The translations under genes and the position numbers were made by a program. This document shows, in pieces, positions 22,686 to 35,204 of a DNA stretch of 60,000 bases. Where the stretch lies: the NCBI GenBank assembly GCA_903813345.2, contig CAIIXF020000008.1:17532822-17592821 (forward strand), read 5' to 3'. Positions within the stretch are counted from its first letter, which is position 1. Every line of letters starts with the position of its first letter. The stretch comes from Owenia fusiformis. Lineage: Eukaryota > Annelida > Polychaeta > Sabellida > Oweniidae. The notes below the pieces were generated by a model, which had not been told where the DNA came from, searched no databases, and saw only the letters and a program-made list of their open reading frames with translations.

Positions 22686-23150
22686 TTGTTATCCCACTGA
22701 ACGAAGTTAGAGAGGGATTTAGGAAAGCCGTTCGTCCGTCCTTCCGTCCGTCCGTCTGTGTGTCCGGGCAATAACTCAAATACCTATTTACTGATTTTGT
22801 TCAAATTGTATGGGTTTATGCTTTATGGGTGTAGGATCTCTGCTCTAGAAGGAATTTTCAATATGGCCGCTCAATTTAAAATGGCTGCCATTTTTTTCAT
22901 AAAAAAATTAATCTTGGATAACTCAAATACTAGTCGACAGGTTTGATTTTCAAGATGGCCACTGATTTTCAAAATGGTGGCCATTTTTCTTAAAAACATA
23001 ATACTGTATTAGATAACTCAAATACCAGTTGACGGAGGGACAAGGGAGCTCTGTTCAAGAAGAAATTTTCAAGATGGCTGCCATTTATCAAAACAGTATT
23101 TTTGTTCGGTGGGATTTGCTACTCTGTGGAGTTGCTGTTTTCTGGATAGA
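22686..23150 (+). repeat. Copy of the (CCGT)n / CTCAAATACC family
   Basis: It starts TTATCCCACTGAACGAAG, has the GTCCGTCC block, then GGGCAATAACTCAAATACC, several AAAATGG(C/T)(G/C)GCCAT motifs, and ends TTCGGTGGGATTTGCTACTC plus GGAGTTGCTGTTTT. It is shorter than the copy at 36222 because it has fewer internal ~145-bp units. Confidence 0.8.
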
Positions 23151-24135
23151 TAATATAAAATTACAATTGTTGCATTTTTTCATCTCATCTGTATGCATTT
23201 TCTCATCATCTTCATATATTTGTATGATGTATGAAAATTGTCTCTCACATACAAAGCCCCATTTGGTACTTTTGCACTAACAAATATAAGCATGAATGAG
23301 TGTTTCTGTATGAGATGTAATTGTGCAATTAGCGTAGAATAGCACGGTAAACTAAGCCGACTCCCTGTCACTTCTTGTTAGAATGTTTGTGTTTATAGCC
23401 ATGGAACATGTTCGATTACTACAATTATGTCACAAGGGTGAAATGGTGTTGATGACGAAAACTGTGCTTTTTGTTAGTTCACTTGATGAGCTATTGCGAT
23501 CACTCAAAAGTAGTAGTAGTAGAAGTAGTAGTACACAAATTTTAGTAGTTATAAACGTGAGTGTTATTATTTATCTATTTATTTGCATTATGAAATATCT
23601 ATTGATACACAAAAAAACTTTTATTGCAGAAAAATCATGTTTTCATTGTTCAGTGATTGTAATTTGATGCAGCGAACAATGTTAATGCTACCCCATTAAA
23701 CAAAAATATATACTGTATTTGACAATAGAGTGAGTGATGTATTACTTCCCCGGGATTACTTCCTGTTATGAATCAGAAGCCAGATTGATTAGTTAAACAT
23801 TATATCAATAAAATCGTATAATAATATTCAAATTACAATATACACGGTTGAGGCTTTCAGGTTTATGGTTTCTTGGCCTTTATACTTTTGGCATTTTGAA
23901 ATTAGAATTTGCAATTTCTTCTGATTTGTGTTGTGTTTTGTTGTTATCAGTTTTTCAAATTTATTTATGTTACGACTGGTAGTGATGTAAAATACTAATG
24001 GGTAGCCTTTTATGTTTTATCTATATGTATATATATGAATTAGTGTTACTTAGAGTCAATTAGCCTAGGTTAAGCATAGTTTAGTGTAGAGTGTTCAATA
24101 ATTATTGATAAAAGGGCTGTATTAATTCTTTTAAT
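23151..24135. other. No gene recognised; short trinucleotide repeat
   Basis: An (AGT)n microsatellite occurs at about 23508-23533. The small frames on both strands lack domains. Confidence 0.4.
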
Positions 24136-24139
24136 GTCA

Positions 24140-24480
24140 CCACCAAAAGTTGGCCATTGGCATCCAGTGTCTGTAAGTTCATATAACTTAACAAATACTG
24201 ATTAGACTGACTTCAATTTTTTTCAAAATTATCTGTAATTTCTCAGAAGTTCAAATCTGAATTCATATTTTAGATTTGACCTTCGATGACCTTCTCAAGG
24301 TCAAAAAAGGTTAGACATGTCTTTTTTATCTTGCTTCAAATAGACCATTTTTTTCAAAATCATCTACAAGTTCTCAGAAATTCAAATCTGCCTTTCAAGT
24401 TGACATTTCACTTCCAATGACCTTCTCGAGGTAAAAAAGGTCTAGTCTGAACCTCGAATCATATGTGACCATCTAACATT
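24140..24480 (+). repeat. Partial copy of the TGGCTCACACAGTG family, internally duplicated
   Basis: Blocks such as TTCAAATCTGA, TTTGACCTTCGATGACCTTC and AAGGTCAAAAAAGG match the interior of the element at 43339-44362. The block appears about twice here (24230-24310 and 24345-24440). Confidence 0.65.
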
Positions 24481-26262
24481 GATCTGACCTATTAACAATT
24501 CTCTGTGGTTCTAGACTTCTGAGTCATTCAACATTCTGAAGCATACAAACACATTTGGAAAGGCCACAAAATTAAAAATTAGAATGATTGTCAACCTGGA
24601 AAAACAGGTAAAACTAATAAGGGGCACGAGGAAACAAGGCACGTATGACATGGCTGCTGCGACACTACATGTATATATATCCAATATTAATGTGTGAAAG
24701 CCAGTCATTTCTGTAGCTATGTGGTAGAGCACTTGTCCAGAAAAAGAGGGATCGTGGAGTAGACTGACTTTTTGCACATCAGCCCTTATCTAAGGATTTC
24801 ATCCTGTGTTCTCATTTAACTCCATCTGCTGCTAACAGGATTAACATTCATAAGGTGCCAGGACAATATAGCTGTTACTATGTTATAGTATATTATATTT
24901 TATTTTGTCACTTTATCTATTATGAGCCATTATAGTATAGGTTTTTGATGTTTCGCAGTGTCAGTATCAAGTAACGTGTCTAGACAGCTATAGAGGATTC
25001 TAACATGCAGTATAACTAATATATACGAATGCCTGTCAATGTGAGTGTTTTTTCAGTCCATTTTTTATCTGCCATAGACTTCCATATTGAATGACTGCCG
25101 ATCGGAACACTTTTGGCTGGTCCCAGATGTTTTCAAAGACAAGTTTACTGTTATTAGATATAACAGACTAGGAGCATTTTGTTCAAAGATGTTTAGATAT
25201 TATTTTTTAAATGAGATGTCACATCCAAAATGGTTCGTGTAGTAGTTTTTGGTTCATCACCTATAATCTCATTTTTTGTTCTGAACAATTAACATTGCTA
25301 CTTTTTATATCATTTTTAGACCTACTACTATACTTGTTGAAATGTTTGTTGTTGTGAAGTTAACTCAAATTGATTTTTAAAACAGAATTTTTTTTCCAAT
25401 CTCAAGTAGACAGTTTTCATCTATGAATAACAGATGGAATAATGTAATTACAGTCAGTCTGTTAGAAACAAATGTAAATGTTTTCCTAAATGTTTCCCTA
25501 AAGTCCACCTACGCTCACTTGGCTTGCCACCTTTCACCAGTTAGAACTGTAAAGTTGCATATGGAGTGCTTACATTAACTCCATCAAAATATTCAAATTC
25601 ATATCAGATATGCAATGGTTGAGAACATACATAATTGAAAATCTCATTGAAGCCTCATTCTTTATAAGTAGTCCATTACAATTTGAAAGTGGTCATAATT
25701 TGATAGTGGTCACGATTTGAAAGTGGTCACGCTTTTGATAAATAGCCAGTTTCAATAAATGTGTTACTTAAGTGGACTTTCTAATTGGTTTGTAACCACT
25801 TTGACTGATGCTCCCAAGTGTACTATTTGCTCCATTGGAAACCCTATTTTGCCTACAATCTTTATTTTAGCCATTTGGCTTGGAACAACAGTTTAAGGCA
25901 CCTGTACATTGGCAAAAGACATGACTTTATGCATAGGAGTAATGATTTGATGACGAGTGCGATAATGCACTCATCAAAAGTATAAAGCATGATTTCCGAA
26001 TTTCAAGTATTGCTAGATGCAATTAATCCATCACTAGATTCAACTATCAGAATTATTTCCCATTAGAGCTTCATGGTTGACTTCAGTTGTCATGGAAAAC
26101 TACACCTGCAATTTGGGTATTACTAAGAGCATTTTGTCAGCTACAACACTAAGTGAACTAATACGATTATTTCCCAATGGCATGCAGTTTTATTGGTACA
26201 GATTAATGATTTAGGACCATTTACCATATTAGGGCTCGGCAGAACTTTTACATCTTGGTCCA
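24481..26262. other. AT-rich stretch without a recognised gene
   Basis: A 21-bp motif (ATTTGAAAGTGGTCACG-like) is repeated three times at about 25681-25732. No exon or larger structure is recognised. Confidence 0.4.
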
Positions 26263-26264
26263 TA

Positions 26265-26534
26265 AAGGCCTCCTCAAATATGAACGAAAATCCCCTGATG
26301 TCAACTTGCGTGTACTGGCGAATAGGACTTTGAGTAAAATTCGTTCCCATTAGTATTTGTACATTGTACATCGTTGGGGTGTTCGTATGTGGAAGAACGC
26401 TTCCAGAAAGCTTTGGAAACATGCACAAAGTTGCATTTTGGTTCACATTTTAACGTTCCGAATCGCAAGAATTGACAATTTACCCAATTTGCAAAGCTGA
26501 GTTTAGTGGTTTCCTTCATATGTGAGGAGGCCTT
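26265..26534. mobile_element. 270-bp MITE with AAGGCCTCCTCA termini and TA flanks
   Basis: The left end AAGGCCTCCTCAAATATGAA is inverted on the right as AAGGCCTCCTCACATATGAA. TA lies outside both ends (26263-26264, 26535-26536). Two overlapping minus-strand reading frames across it are products of the element and show no known domain. Confidence 0.75.
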
Positions 26535-26820
26535 TAAGACCTGATTAAAGGAATACACTGGTATGACAGTGATATGCTTGTCTAATAATCTCTACCACAA
26601 TTTGCTACACAAAATGAACTGAAATATTTTGGCCAGATTTTCAAATAAGACACTTTTCAAAATCAGCAATGGCTTAATCCAATTTTGGCTAAGAAAGTTT
26701 GCTACAACCAATAACAGGTGTGGAATCTGTGGGATATCATATATCATTATATACACTAGATTTTTATTATTTCCTTGCTTGGTTAATGGTTATCTGTCAC
26801 AATGTTACTAATATGGTATA

Positions 26821-26965
26821 TTGTCACTAAATGTCAGAATGTTAGTGAATGTCACAATGTTAGTGAATGTCAGAATGTTAGTGAATGTCACAATGTTAGT
26901 GAATGTCACAATGTTAGTGAATGTCACAATGTTAGTGAATGTCACAATGTTAGTAAATGTTAATT
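26821..26965 (+). repeat. 18-bp minisatellite, about eight units
   Basis: The unit is GTCACAATGTTAGTGAAT with a GTCAGAATG variant. The period divides by three, so the frame NVTMLV repeats; it is not a gene. Confidence 0.93.
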
Positions 26966-26969
26966 TGAC

Positions 26970-27945
26970 AAACTTGTTGACAATGAGACACCATCCTTCG
27001 GGAATAGTTAAAAATGCTGACTAAACTCGCTTATTTGAAATAAAAAGCACTTTCGGGAATGGGTTGCTCCTACGCACAACATTGCAATGACGTCATTCAT
27101 ACATATATGCCATCTTCTTTGATAAATGGTATAATTATAGTTGTAGAAGTAGCTAATGCCGACTGACTAGATAATGCAGATATAAATAAAGCTTACTTTC
27201 ATAGACACCATATTGTTAAGGATGTCAAATAGATGATTAACATTGCAGAGGAACCATTGAAATATTCATTATTTGACAGATTATTTTGCTATTAGAATGT
27301 CAGTAATTAAAGCCACGATTGTTTTTTATTGTATCGTGGCATTCGTAAATTTATTGTGAATAAAACACTTATTTTCCCTGTATCTATTTTTTGTACTGAA
27401 TTATTGTCAGCGAAAATACGATCTAGCATGTAAGCTAAAGAAAAATTATTTCAATTGTAAAATATTTTGGGCTCATATCATTCCTTTTGTCTTTATTCTA
27501 TCAATACCCAAAATGCATACTTTACTTAATTTTTTCACAAGAATGCATTCATTTTTTCTATAAATGTTGTTATCATATTTTTTATTTTTTTTGGAGAAGA
27601 AACATTTTCCCTCATTTTTGCACTTGAATCCTTTAAAACTTCACCAATTTATAACATATCACACATCTTTTGGGAGATATAATAATATATTTGAGATTGT
27701 AACAAATTGATTGGTAGGCCAATTATACAACTTGTTTGCAATTTTATCACTCCCTATAGATCTGATTCTGCCTTTAAGTAGAATAATCATCATGAGAGGT
27801 CACAGCTAGACTTCCATTAGTTTCTTTCTATTACTTAGTTTAGAAACGAGCAGATGTGATGAGTAGCAGAATGTAGAATAATTACAATAACATCCACTGA
27901 AATTAAACACATTTTAGAGGTGATATTGTGCCATGGAGTGTTTTA
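26970..27945. other. No gene; small hairpin
   Basis: GCCACGAT at 27312-27319 is inverted about 12 nt later as ATCGTGGC. The stem is too short to call a miRNA. The rest is AT-rich and unremarkable. Confidence 0.35.
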
Positions 27946-27950
27946 TTTAT

Positions 27951-27985
27951 ATACAAGGGTTGTTCAAAAAGTTTTGCACAAATAT
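27951..27985 (+). mobile_element. Isolated mariner-type terminal sequence
   Basis: TATACAAGGGTTGTTCAAAA followed by AGTTTTGCACAA has the form of a mariner terminal inverted repeat next to TA. I did not find the opposite end, so this is a truncated copy or a chance match. Confidence 0.4.
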
Positions 27986-27989
27986 ATCT

Positions 27990-29090
27990 AATTATGAAAA
28001 TAATGAACCAATCTTGTTCATAGTTGGTAGGTATGTGCCCCAATCTTATTCCCTTATGTACATATGTCTACTACTTAATATATATGCTCCTTTATTAAAA
28101 CTGCTTTAAATAATAAAAGCGATTCCTTAGATCCAAAATGCGAAGAACACTTATAATTCATGTTTCATTGATCATATTCATGTTTCTGTACCAGCATTTT
28201 GAGGTCGAATTATTCATAGAGAAAAGACTAACAGGTTAAAAATAGAATAGAACAGCAATTATAAGTTATTAATAAAAGATAATAGAACAATGTGAGAATG
28301 ATATTATCTTACCTACGTATAATTATGTGCAGAAAACTCTGTCTGTTTGTAGATTAATAGCATCCTATTGCCTTAATCACTTCTGAAGTTCTAGTTGTCA
28401 GTGTATCATTTATAAATGCATATGAATTATCAGACGCTAACTTTCAGTATAATACATAATGGTTTCTTTTAATAAAGAAATGTCTAATATAGCATAACTT
28501 ACCACTTAAAATTGTACTCCTGGAGCTTTTCTTTTTGAATATGTTTCTCACTTGTATATGTGCTGAATTGTACACTTTAAAAAGATTTCTCTACAGGAAG
28601 CTGTTTTTTCTATGTAAATAAACAGACCTTCGTTTTTGTTGATTTCGTGATAAATTGTTGTTTGCTAGTCCATGTAGTTTTTTGTTGATCTTTACATTCC
28701 TTTGTTAAGTTTGTGAACATTTGATAGCGTTGGTGGGGCTATGTGAATCCTTGTAACAATTAGACTGATTGCAGCGTGCATTTCTAATTTATATCTCCCC
28801 AGTTGGATAGAGTTGAGTTGTGCAACTTTGTGATTCGTTGGAATAAGTTACTCAGCAAGAATATCTGCGTGGAGGTCTTTTATTGGAATAAGAGGGCTTT
28901 ATGTCTGCTGGATAACAGAAATTTATTGAGATTTTAGTGTGAAAATGGGAATCTACATTTGCTAAAAGTGTCACCCACTGATGTTCATTTATTTCGTGTA
29001 ATTTTAAAACAATAAAACATAACATAATTTTCATTTATGCTCATTTGGATTGTAAGTTATTCTATTGGGATGTCAAGACTATATATTATT
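27990..29090. other. AT-rich stretch without a recognised gene
   Basis: Nothing recognised. Confidence 0.35.
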
Positions 29091-29094
29091 ATTG

Positions 29095-29890
29095 GGAAAA
29101 ACACAGTTTTATATTATTCCATAGTGATAACACAGCTTTATATTATTCCATAGTGATAACATGGCTTTATATAATTGCATAGTGATAACATGGCTTTATA
29201 TTTATTCCATAGTGATAACATGGCTTTATATTAGTCCATAGTGATAACATGGCTTTATATTATTCCATAGTGATAACATGGCTTTATATTATTCCATTAG
29301 TGATAACATGGCTTTATATTATTCCATTAGTTATAACATGGCTTTATATTATTCCATTAGTTGTAACATGGCTTTATATTATTCCAAAGTGATAACATGA
29401 CTTTATATTATTCCATAGTGATAACATGACTATATTATTCCATAGTCATAACATGGCTTTATATTATTCCATAGTGATAACATGACTTTATATTATTCCA
29501 TTAGTTGTAACATGGCTTTATATTATTCCATAGTCATAACATGGCTTTATATTATTTCATTAGTTATAACATGGCTTTATATTATTCCATTAGTTATAAC
29601 ATGGCTTTATATTATTCCATAGTGATAACACTGCTGTATATTATTCCATTAGTTATAACATGACTTTATACTATTCCATAGTTATAACACAGCTGTATAT
29701 TATTCCATTAGTTATAACATGACTTTATATTATTCCATTAGTTGTAACATGGCTTTATATTATGCCATAGTCATAACATGGCTTTATATTATTCCATTAG
29801 TTATAACATGGCTTTATATTATTCCATAGTTATAACATGGCTTTATATTATTCCTTTAGTTATAACATGGCTATATTTTATTCTATGGGG
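29095..29890 (+). repeat. 29-bp minisatellite, about 27 units
   Basis: The unit is AACATGGCTTTATATTATTC plus CATAGTGAT. Variants of 28-31 bp arise mostly from CCATAGT versus CCATTAGT and GATAAC versus TGTAAC. Subtypes are interspersed, which suggests repeated local duplication and conversion. Confidence 0.95.
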
Positions 29891-29894
29891 TAAC

Positions 29895-30055
29895 TTGACT
29901 TTATATTGGTATAGTAAATACAGTGGAACACCTTTATGGTACCTTAAATACTCAAATACTATTCATAATTAAATGGGTTGCCCATAAGATAGTAGGTTAA
30001 TCCGGTATCTGACAGCCAAAAGTTGCATTCATGAATATAAGCTAAATTACGTTTA
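29895..30055 (+). mobile_element. Fragment of the MITE family at 32177-32364
   Basis: TAGTAGGTTAATCCGGTATC and AAAAGTTGCATTCATGAATA plus TAAGCT match the right arm of the element at 32177-32364. The left part is degraded. Confidence 0.55.
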
Positions 30056-30319
30056 ATGGGTCACAGAACTGTTAAAAGTGTTCTATTTACAGAGTTGGTC
30101 CTTGTGACATAGGGAATTGATTCAAGGCTTATTTGGTCACAGATGTGTTACGATCAATATGAAGGTTCATATTACAAGACAAGTACATATATGTGTTTTA
30201 TCAATTCCATTACGTCTGTATAATATAATAATATATTGTGTGTTTTATCAGCCTATTATGACCTTTTGATTGCTTTTAGGCTTACTTTGTCTTGATTTGT
30301 GTTCTTGTTGCTATGACCT

Positions 30320-30525
30320 GCAGCCCCGTAGCCAGAATTTGCCAAGGGGGGGGGGAGTTCAGTTTTTGAAAAATTCCAGTGGGTTCACTTTTGACAATTT
30401 TGGTCCAAAAATGGGCAAAATTTCAGAATGGAGAAAAACTGCATGATTTTGAAAGAATTTTTGGCCAGGGGGAGGGGGTTCGCTCAAACCTATCAACCCC
30501 CCCCAGACTACAAGCCTGCTTTGAA
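30320..30525. mobile_element. Small inverted-repeat element with G and C runs
   Basis: GCAGCCCCGTAGCCAGAATT and a ten-G run on the left face a C run and CAGACTACAAGCCTGC on the right, forming imperfect inverted ends. The interior is a T-rich sequence with TTTTTGG motifs. Borders are approximate. Confidence 0.5.
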
Positions 30526-30895
30526 GCAAAGGAAACACATATTAACCAGTGATAAAAACCATTTGAAATGTTTGACATAAGTAAAGAGCTGCTTGATAGC
30601 ATAAACAAGAATAGTTTTATGAAGGCTTCATTTTTTGTGATGAATGAAAACAGGTTTCAAACATATCAATTAACGGAATATCTAAGTGTTAAGTGAATTC
30701 AAGTTGCTTACGAAAGGTTACATCAGTCAAAAAAGTAAATGTGAAAATGTTTAATAAATCAACCAAAATGTTCTTCACGAGCAACTATGCCATCTAATCT
30801 GTAAAATCTATTTATCAAAATGGGAATATACTTCAAGATTTAAATGCAGAAATATCTATATTTTTCGAAGAGAGAAATCTATATTAATAGAACTG
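30526..30895. other. AT-rich spacer, nothing recognised
   Basis: No gene or repeat structure seen. Confidence 0.35.
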
Positions 30896-30897
30896 TA

Positions 30898-31692
30898 CAG
30901 TGTGTCCCAAAAAAAAGGAAACCAGCAACAGATTGCTTATTTCTCAAATATGAATAATGATAGGAAAATCTCACAGCTACCATCTGATAGATTATGATGT
31001 CCTCTTTCTTATGATACCAAAGTTGTCTATTTTCCTTCACGGATGACTGAGTTATAAGGGATTTAAGTGACCATGTCAGAAATGAGTTTGTACCACTTTC
31101 AGCCAAGTCAATTTCACCATCATAACAAAGGGATAAGTAACAACAAACATCAGGACATCACTCTTATACTCATTTATTCCAATTAAAATTACACATTTCA
31201 AATTTAACACCTTTTTAAATCCCAATGTCCATTCAAAGTTGTTTTAACCCCAGTGTCATCATCAGGGATGCAGTACGTGCGATGAGATCAAGCCAGACAT
31301 TTGCATTGAAATGAATGGGGGTCATGTTGAAGGACACTGGGGTTAAAACAACTTTGAATGGACATTGGGATTTAAAAGGGGTGTTAAATATGATATGTGT
31401 AATTTAATTGGAATAAATGAGTAAAAGAGTGATATCCTGATGTTTGTTGTTACTTATCACTTTGTTATGATGGTGAAATTGACTTGGCTGAAAGTGGTAC
31501 AAACTCATTTCTAACATGGTCACTTAAATCCCTTAAAACTCAGTCATCCGTGGAGGAAAATAGACAACTTTGGTGTCATAAGAAAGAGGACATCATAACC
31601 TATCAGATGGTAACTGTGAAATTTTCCTATTATTATTCATATTTGAGAAATAAGCAATCTATTGCTGGTTTCCTTTTTTTTGGGACACACTG
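30898..31692. mobile_element. 795-bp fold-back MITE with 360-bp arms and TA flanks
   Basis: Arms at 30898-31257 and 31333-31692 are inverted copies of each other with only scattered differences, around a 75-nt loop. The ends read CAGTGTGTCCCAAAAAAAAG, flanked by TA (30896-30897, 31693-31694), as in Tc1/mariner derivatives. Each arm contains the same ~70-codon frame reading outward. The two copies differ at eight codons and all eight changes alter the amino acid, which argues against coding constraint. A transcript through the element would form a very long hairpin. Confidence 0.9.
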
Positions 31693-31699
31693 TAGATTT

Positions 31700-32110
31700 C
31701 AAAAATATTATAGTAACTGTTTGAATCATAAGAGAAAGAATATGGTTAGAATGAATCAAAAATCTAAACGATTTAAAATTGAGATAAATAAGTTTCTCGG
31801 AGCAATGATTCTATCTTTAACGTCAAACCTTATGGATTCACATATTTTATCTTAAGTCAAAATATTTTACCCTTACAGCTCAAATTCCATAATCTTATAT
31901 TGTCAGATCAGATTGAGTATAAAGAATAAATGGTAAAAATATAAAGAACTGTAATTTACAATATACTATTTCAATCAGTTTTATTTTATTATTTGACACC
32001 ATATAATTGACAGTTAAAAAAGTGATTATTATTTTATTATGTTGGTTTCAGTTTTATGGTTAAAAGCCAATTTCAGCTAATCTGTTGATGGGAAATAATA
32101 ATCCTAACCC
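31700..32110. other. AT-rich spacer, nothing recognised
   Basis: No gene or repeat structure seen. Confidence 0.35.
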
Positions 32111-32176
32111 ATACAGTGAAACCTGTATATCAGAACACCCATTTAATCCGAACACCTCTCAATATAATGAACACTT

Positions 32177-32364
32177 GCTTATATTTGTGAATGCAACTTT
32201 CGGCTGTTAGCTACCGGATTAACCTACAATTTTATGGGCAACTCATTTAAATATGAACAGTACGAACCACTATTCCATTTGTTTAAATGAGTATTTAAAT
32301 GAGTTTGTCAATAGTAGGTTAATCCAGTAGCCGACAACTGAAAGTTGCATTCACAAATACAAGC
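32177..32364. mobile_element. 188-bp MITE with ~65-bp inverted arms
   Basis: GCTTATATTTGTGAATGCAA on the left is inverted on the right as GCTTGTATTTGTGAATGCAA, and the arms continue through CTACCGGATTAACCTAC to ATTTAAAT. It appears inserted into a copy of the CAGTGAAACCTGT MITE family whose left end is at about 32115. Confidence 0.75.
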
Positions 32365-33055
32365 TTTTTCTCAGTCCCAATTTTGTTATCTTCTATTGAC
32401 TCACATATTTGGAAAATCTTAAGATATGAAGAGCTGCTAATCTGAAAGCTTGACCAGTTCCAGTGGTAATAGGATTAGACAGGTTCTATTGTTAGTACCT
32501 CAATTGAAATACTCAATTCTGATTGGTTGATGAGCGGTCAACAATATGTACTGTTGACTGCTACTAGGTACTGTTGACCGCTACTTTTGAAAAAATGTTT
32601 CTTACATGTTGAAATCTTTTTTTAATTTTGAAAAATTTTGACTGGTCTTGGTCAACAGTACTTTCAAGGTTTACAGTATCGGTATACAATTTTGCCAGTT
32701 GACCTCAAGAGAGGTCTACAAATGTATACTGTACTATTAAAACATGATAAATAGCAGAGGCAAAGACAGCCATGCAGTGAAGGTTGCTAATAGTAGACTT
32801 GCACTTTGCACATGTACTATAAGCTTGTTGCAATGTGACGTCATGGAATTGTATAAACACGCTCAAAAATCATCAATTTGTCTACCCTCTTTCATAAGTA
32901 AGAGGACGTAATGATCTAAAGATCGTAGAGACACATTTGTATTTTGCTTAAATACACATGTATTGACGGAAGCAAAATAAACAAGAAGCAGATGTCCGCC
33001 CATTCATCTATTCTGAAAACTTACTTTTGCTTTTCAAATTTATCACTCGGTATAG
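32365..33055. other. No gene; duplicated GTACTGTTGAC(C/T)GCTAC motifs
   Basis: GTACTGTTGACTGCTACTAG and GTACTGTTGACCGCTACTTT lie in tandem at about 32549-32585, and a reversed form occurs near 32647. They could be the end of an old repeat. No exon is recognised. Confidence 0.35.
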
Positions 33056-33058
33056 TCG

Positions 33059-33234
33059 GGTAAACTGTCTTAGTAAACACCTCTCTCTAGTGAACACCTG
33101 TCTCTAGTGAACATCCTTCCTCCATACATATGCTACTGACTTCTGTATAAATTACCCTCTCTGTAATGAACACCTACCTACTGTGAACATATTTTTGTAG
33201 CTCCATAGGTGTTCACTATACACAGGTTTTACTG
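33059..33234. mobile_element. MITE copy related to 10069-10264
   Basis: The right end ACACAGGTTTTACTG and the left GTAAACTGTCTTAGTAAACA are imperfect inverted ends. The interior repeats TAGTGAACACCT. It is about 176 bp long. Confidence 0.6.
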
Positions 33235-33540
33235 TTTTGCTAACTATTCTGACTTAGCAGAGTCTCTCTGTATACTCTTTGCATTTGTTCGACTTCACTT
33301 AAAAGAAAGCTTCATCTTTACTCTTTCAGTTTACATAAAATGTCTGAACTCTCTTAGTCAATCAGAGTTTGTCATTGAAATATGGACAACTTTCTATGTA
33401 TGGTCATTTCCTCTGACATGATCGCATAGTTTATGAGCATGCATTTACATGTGATCCTTCCTACACACTGATTGGTTAAAAAAGGTCAGCAGGGTAGATT
33501 TGGACTGTCATGTGAGTTATAGAGGCAGAGCTGCTAAACT
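33235..33540. other. Spacer, nothing recognised
   Basis: A 70-codon frame here has no domain and no splice support. Confidence 0.35.
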
Positions 33541-33544
33541 GTAT

Positions 33545-33815
33545 TATAGTAAGAGGAGGGAAAACCCCATGATTCAATTGATGACATACGATTTCCTCCT
33601 TCGCACACCTCCTTTCCCGGAAGTACGTATATTTATACTTCCCTCCATCTTGGTTTTCAAAGTTTTGAAATTGACCTAGTTTTAAACCAATCAACGATCA
33701 ACTCTCTAAACCAATCAGCGACGATGTCATCTCATTACAGATTTACATTATAAGTGTATGTCATCTTTGAACCCTGGGGTTTCTCCCCCTCTTATCATAG
33801 TATACTATATACTAG
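33545..33815. mobile_element. Probable MITE with GTAAGAGG...CCTCTTAT ends
   Basis: TATAGTAAGAGGAGGGAAAA plus CCCCA on the left faces TGGGGTTTCTCCCCCTCTTA plus TCATAGTATA on the right. Between them are CCGGAAGT (ETS-like) and two ACCAATCA (CCAAT) motifs that could mimic a promoter. The inverted ends favour a mobile element. Confidence 0.5.
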
Positions 33816-34955
33816 ACAGAGGGTAGTTTAAAACTAGACTCTCCAGGGAGGATTCTCTCTGACGATTACTTGTGTGTTCTACAGACTGTGAATCCCCCGT
33901 TGAATGCTGATCTACTCAGGCGTTGAATCCTAAACTTGGCACTCGATTCTGCGAATCAACACCTTTGAGGAATGATAATCAGACAATGCACTGAGTCCAG
34001 GGCTAAGCCTTTTAATGAAGGATCGATCTCATAAATTGCTCCAAAATCAGACAGATAGGCAAACAAATAGACCGACCACCTTGCTTTATAGTAAAATATT
34101 ATCAATTATTAACATGCCATTTTTCCATGAAAAGAACCATAAATATGATCTGTTGATCCATAAGTCAATATATCATACGAACAATTTAACATTAATTACA
34201 TGGTAGTCAATATTTATCTCCTTGCTTTATAATAAAATAGTTCCTGTTTTGCAGGTGATTGATAGAAGACTGCATGTCATAGTGAGATCATGTTTGAGAA
34301 TTTTCCAATTGTTTCATATAGCCACAGTAGAATATAGTATTGTATGATATTATTATATTATTTGTATGATAGTATTTGTGAAACAATGCATGTTGTTTTT
34401 TAACTGTATAATTATATGTAAATGTCTTGTAATTGATTTTGTGAGGAAACCAAGTGTTTGGTTTGAGACATAATAAAATCTTTTTAGTATATATCATGTT
34501 TAGATTATTCTGAAGTTAAGGGAGCAGGTCAAGATTTCAGTGTTACCTTAAAGTAAATACTACTACCAAATGATGTATAAAGAGATTATCCTAATATATG
34601 AGGTTCAGGATATTTGGATTATCCCGATGCCAATGCAATATATCTACTTGAGGGCTGTTCATTCTCTGTCATATCCAAGTATGAGATAAATACCATATTT
34701 TTGATATTGAAAAAATTGTATTGTCCTGACCAATGCCGCTTACAAAAATGGTATTAACATATTGTTGAATGTTGTTGTAAATTTTTTGATGTTGATGTGT
34801 TTATATTATGCAATAAGATTTTTATATTTCAAAATGTTTAGTCCCATCTTGTAAACTAAATGTATACTCTTGTTTTGTTTCATACAAAAATCAGATATGG
34901 GTTTTGAACTAATGATTTTATGAAGAGAGTCATGAATATCATTGGATAAAAAGCT
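33816..34955. other. No gene recognised
   Basis: The stretch at 33830-34010 is somewhat richer in GC, and TGTGTGTTCTACAG at 33880-33893 resembles a splice acceptor. All three frames close soon after, so no exon is called. The rest is AT-rich. Confidence 0.35.
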
Positions 34956-34957
34956 TG

Positions 34958-35087
34958 TTTACTGGTTGGGATTGAATATGGGTTTATTCCTCATCACAAT
35001 ATGATATTTCTGTCTGGCCCTCCGGGGCCTCAGGAAATATCATATTGTCCCTCAGAATAAAACCCATATTGAATCCCTCCCAGTAAA
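34958..35087. mobile_element. 130-bp palindromic MITE
   Basis: TTTACTGGTTGGGATTGAAT runs as a near-perfect palindrome to ATTGAATCCCTCCCAGTAAA around a GGCCCTCCGGGGCC centre. Arms are about 60 bp with a few mismatches. Confidence 0.8.
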
Positions 35088-35204
35088 TAACTTCTATATA
35101 CATGTATGTATTATTATTGACCCAGACCCAAAGAAAGGTACCATTTTTCTTATTAGAGAGCAAAATATTTCAAAGACTCATGAATGAAATATATAAGGCC
35201 ATTT

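Noticed and set aside
27312-27339. miRNA precursor hairpin
   Set aside because: The 8-bp stem is too short for Dicer processing.
29095-29890. CRISPR-like array of regular repeats
   Set aside because: The repeats are contiguous with no unique spacers, and the DNA is clearly eukaryotic; it is a minisatellite.
30898-31692. The same ~70-codon frame on both arms of the fold-back element, as a possible duplicated small gene
   Set aside because: The two copies differ at eight codons, all amino-acid changing and none silent, which is what neutral drift in an inverted repeat gives. No domain is recognisable.
33590-33740. A promoter with CCGGAAGT and two CCAAT boxes
   Set aside because: The motifs lie between inverted ends of a probable MITE, and no exon follows on either strand.
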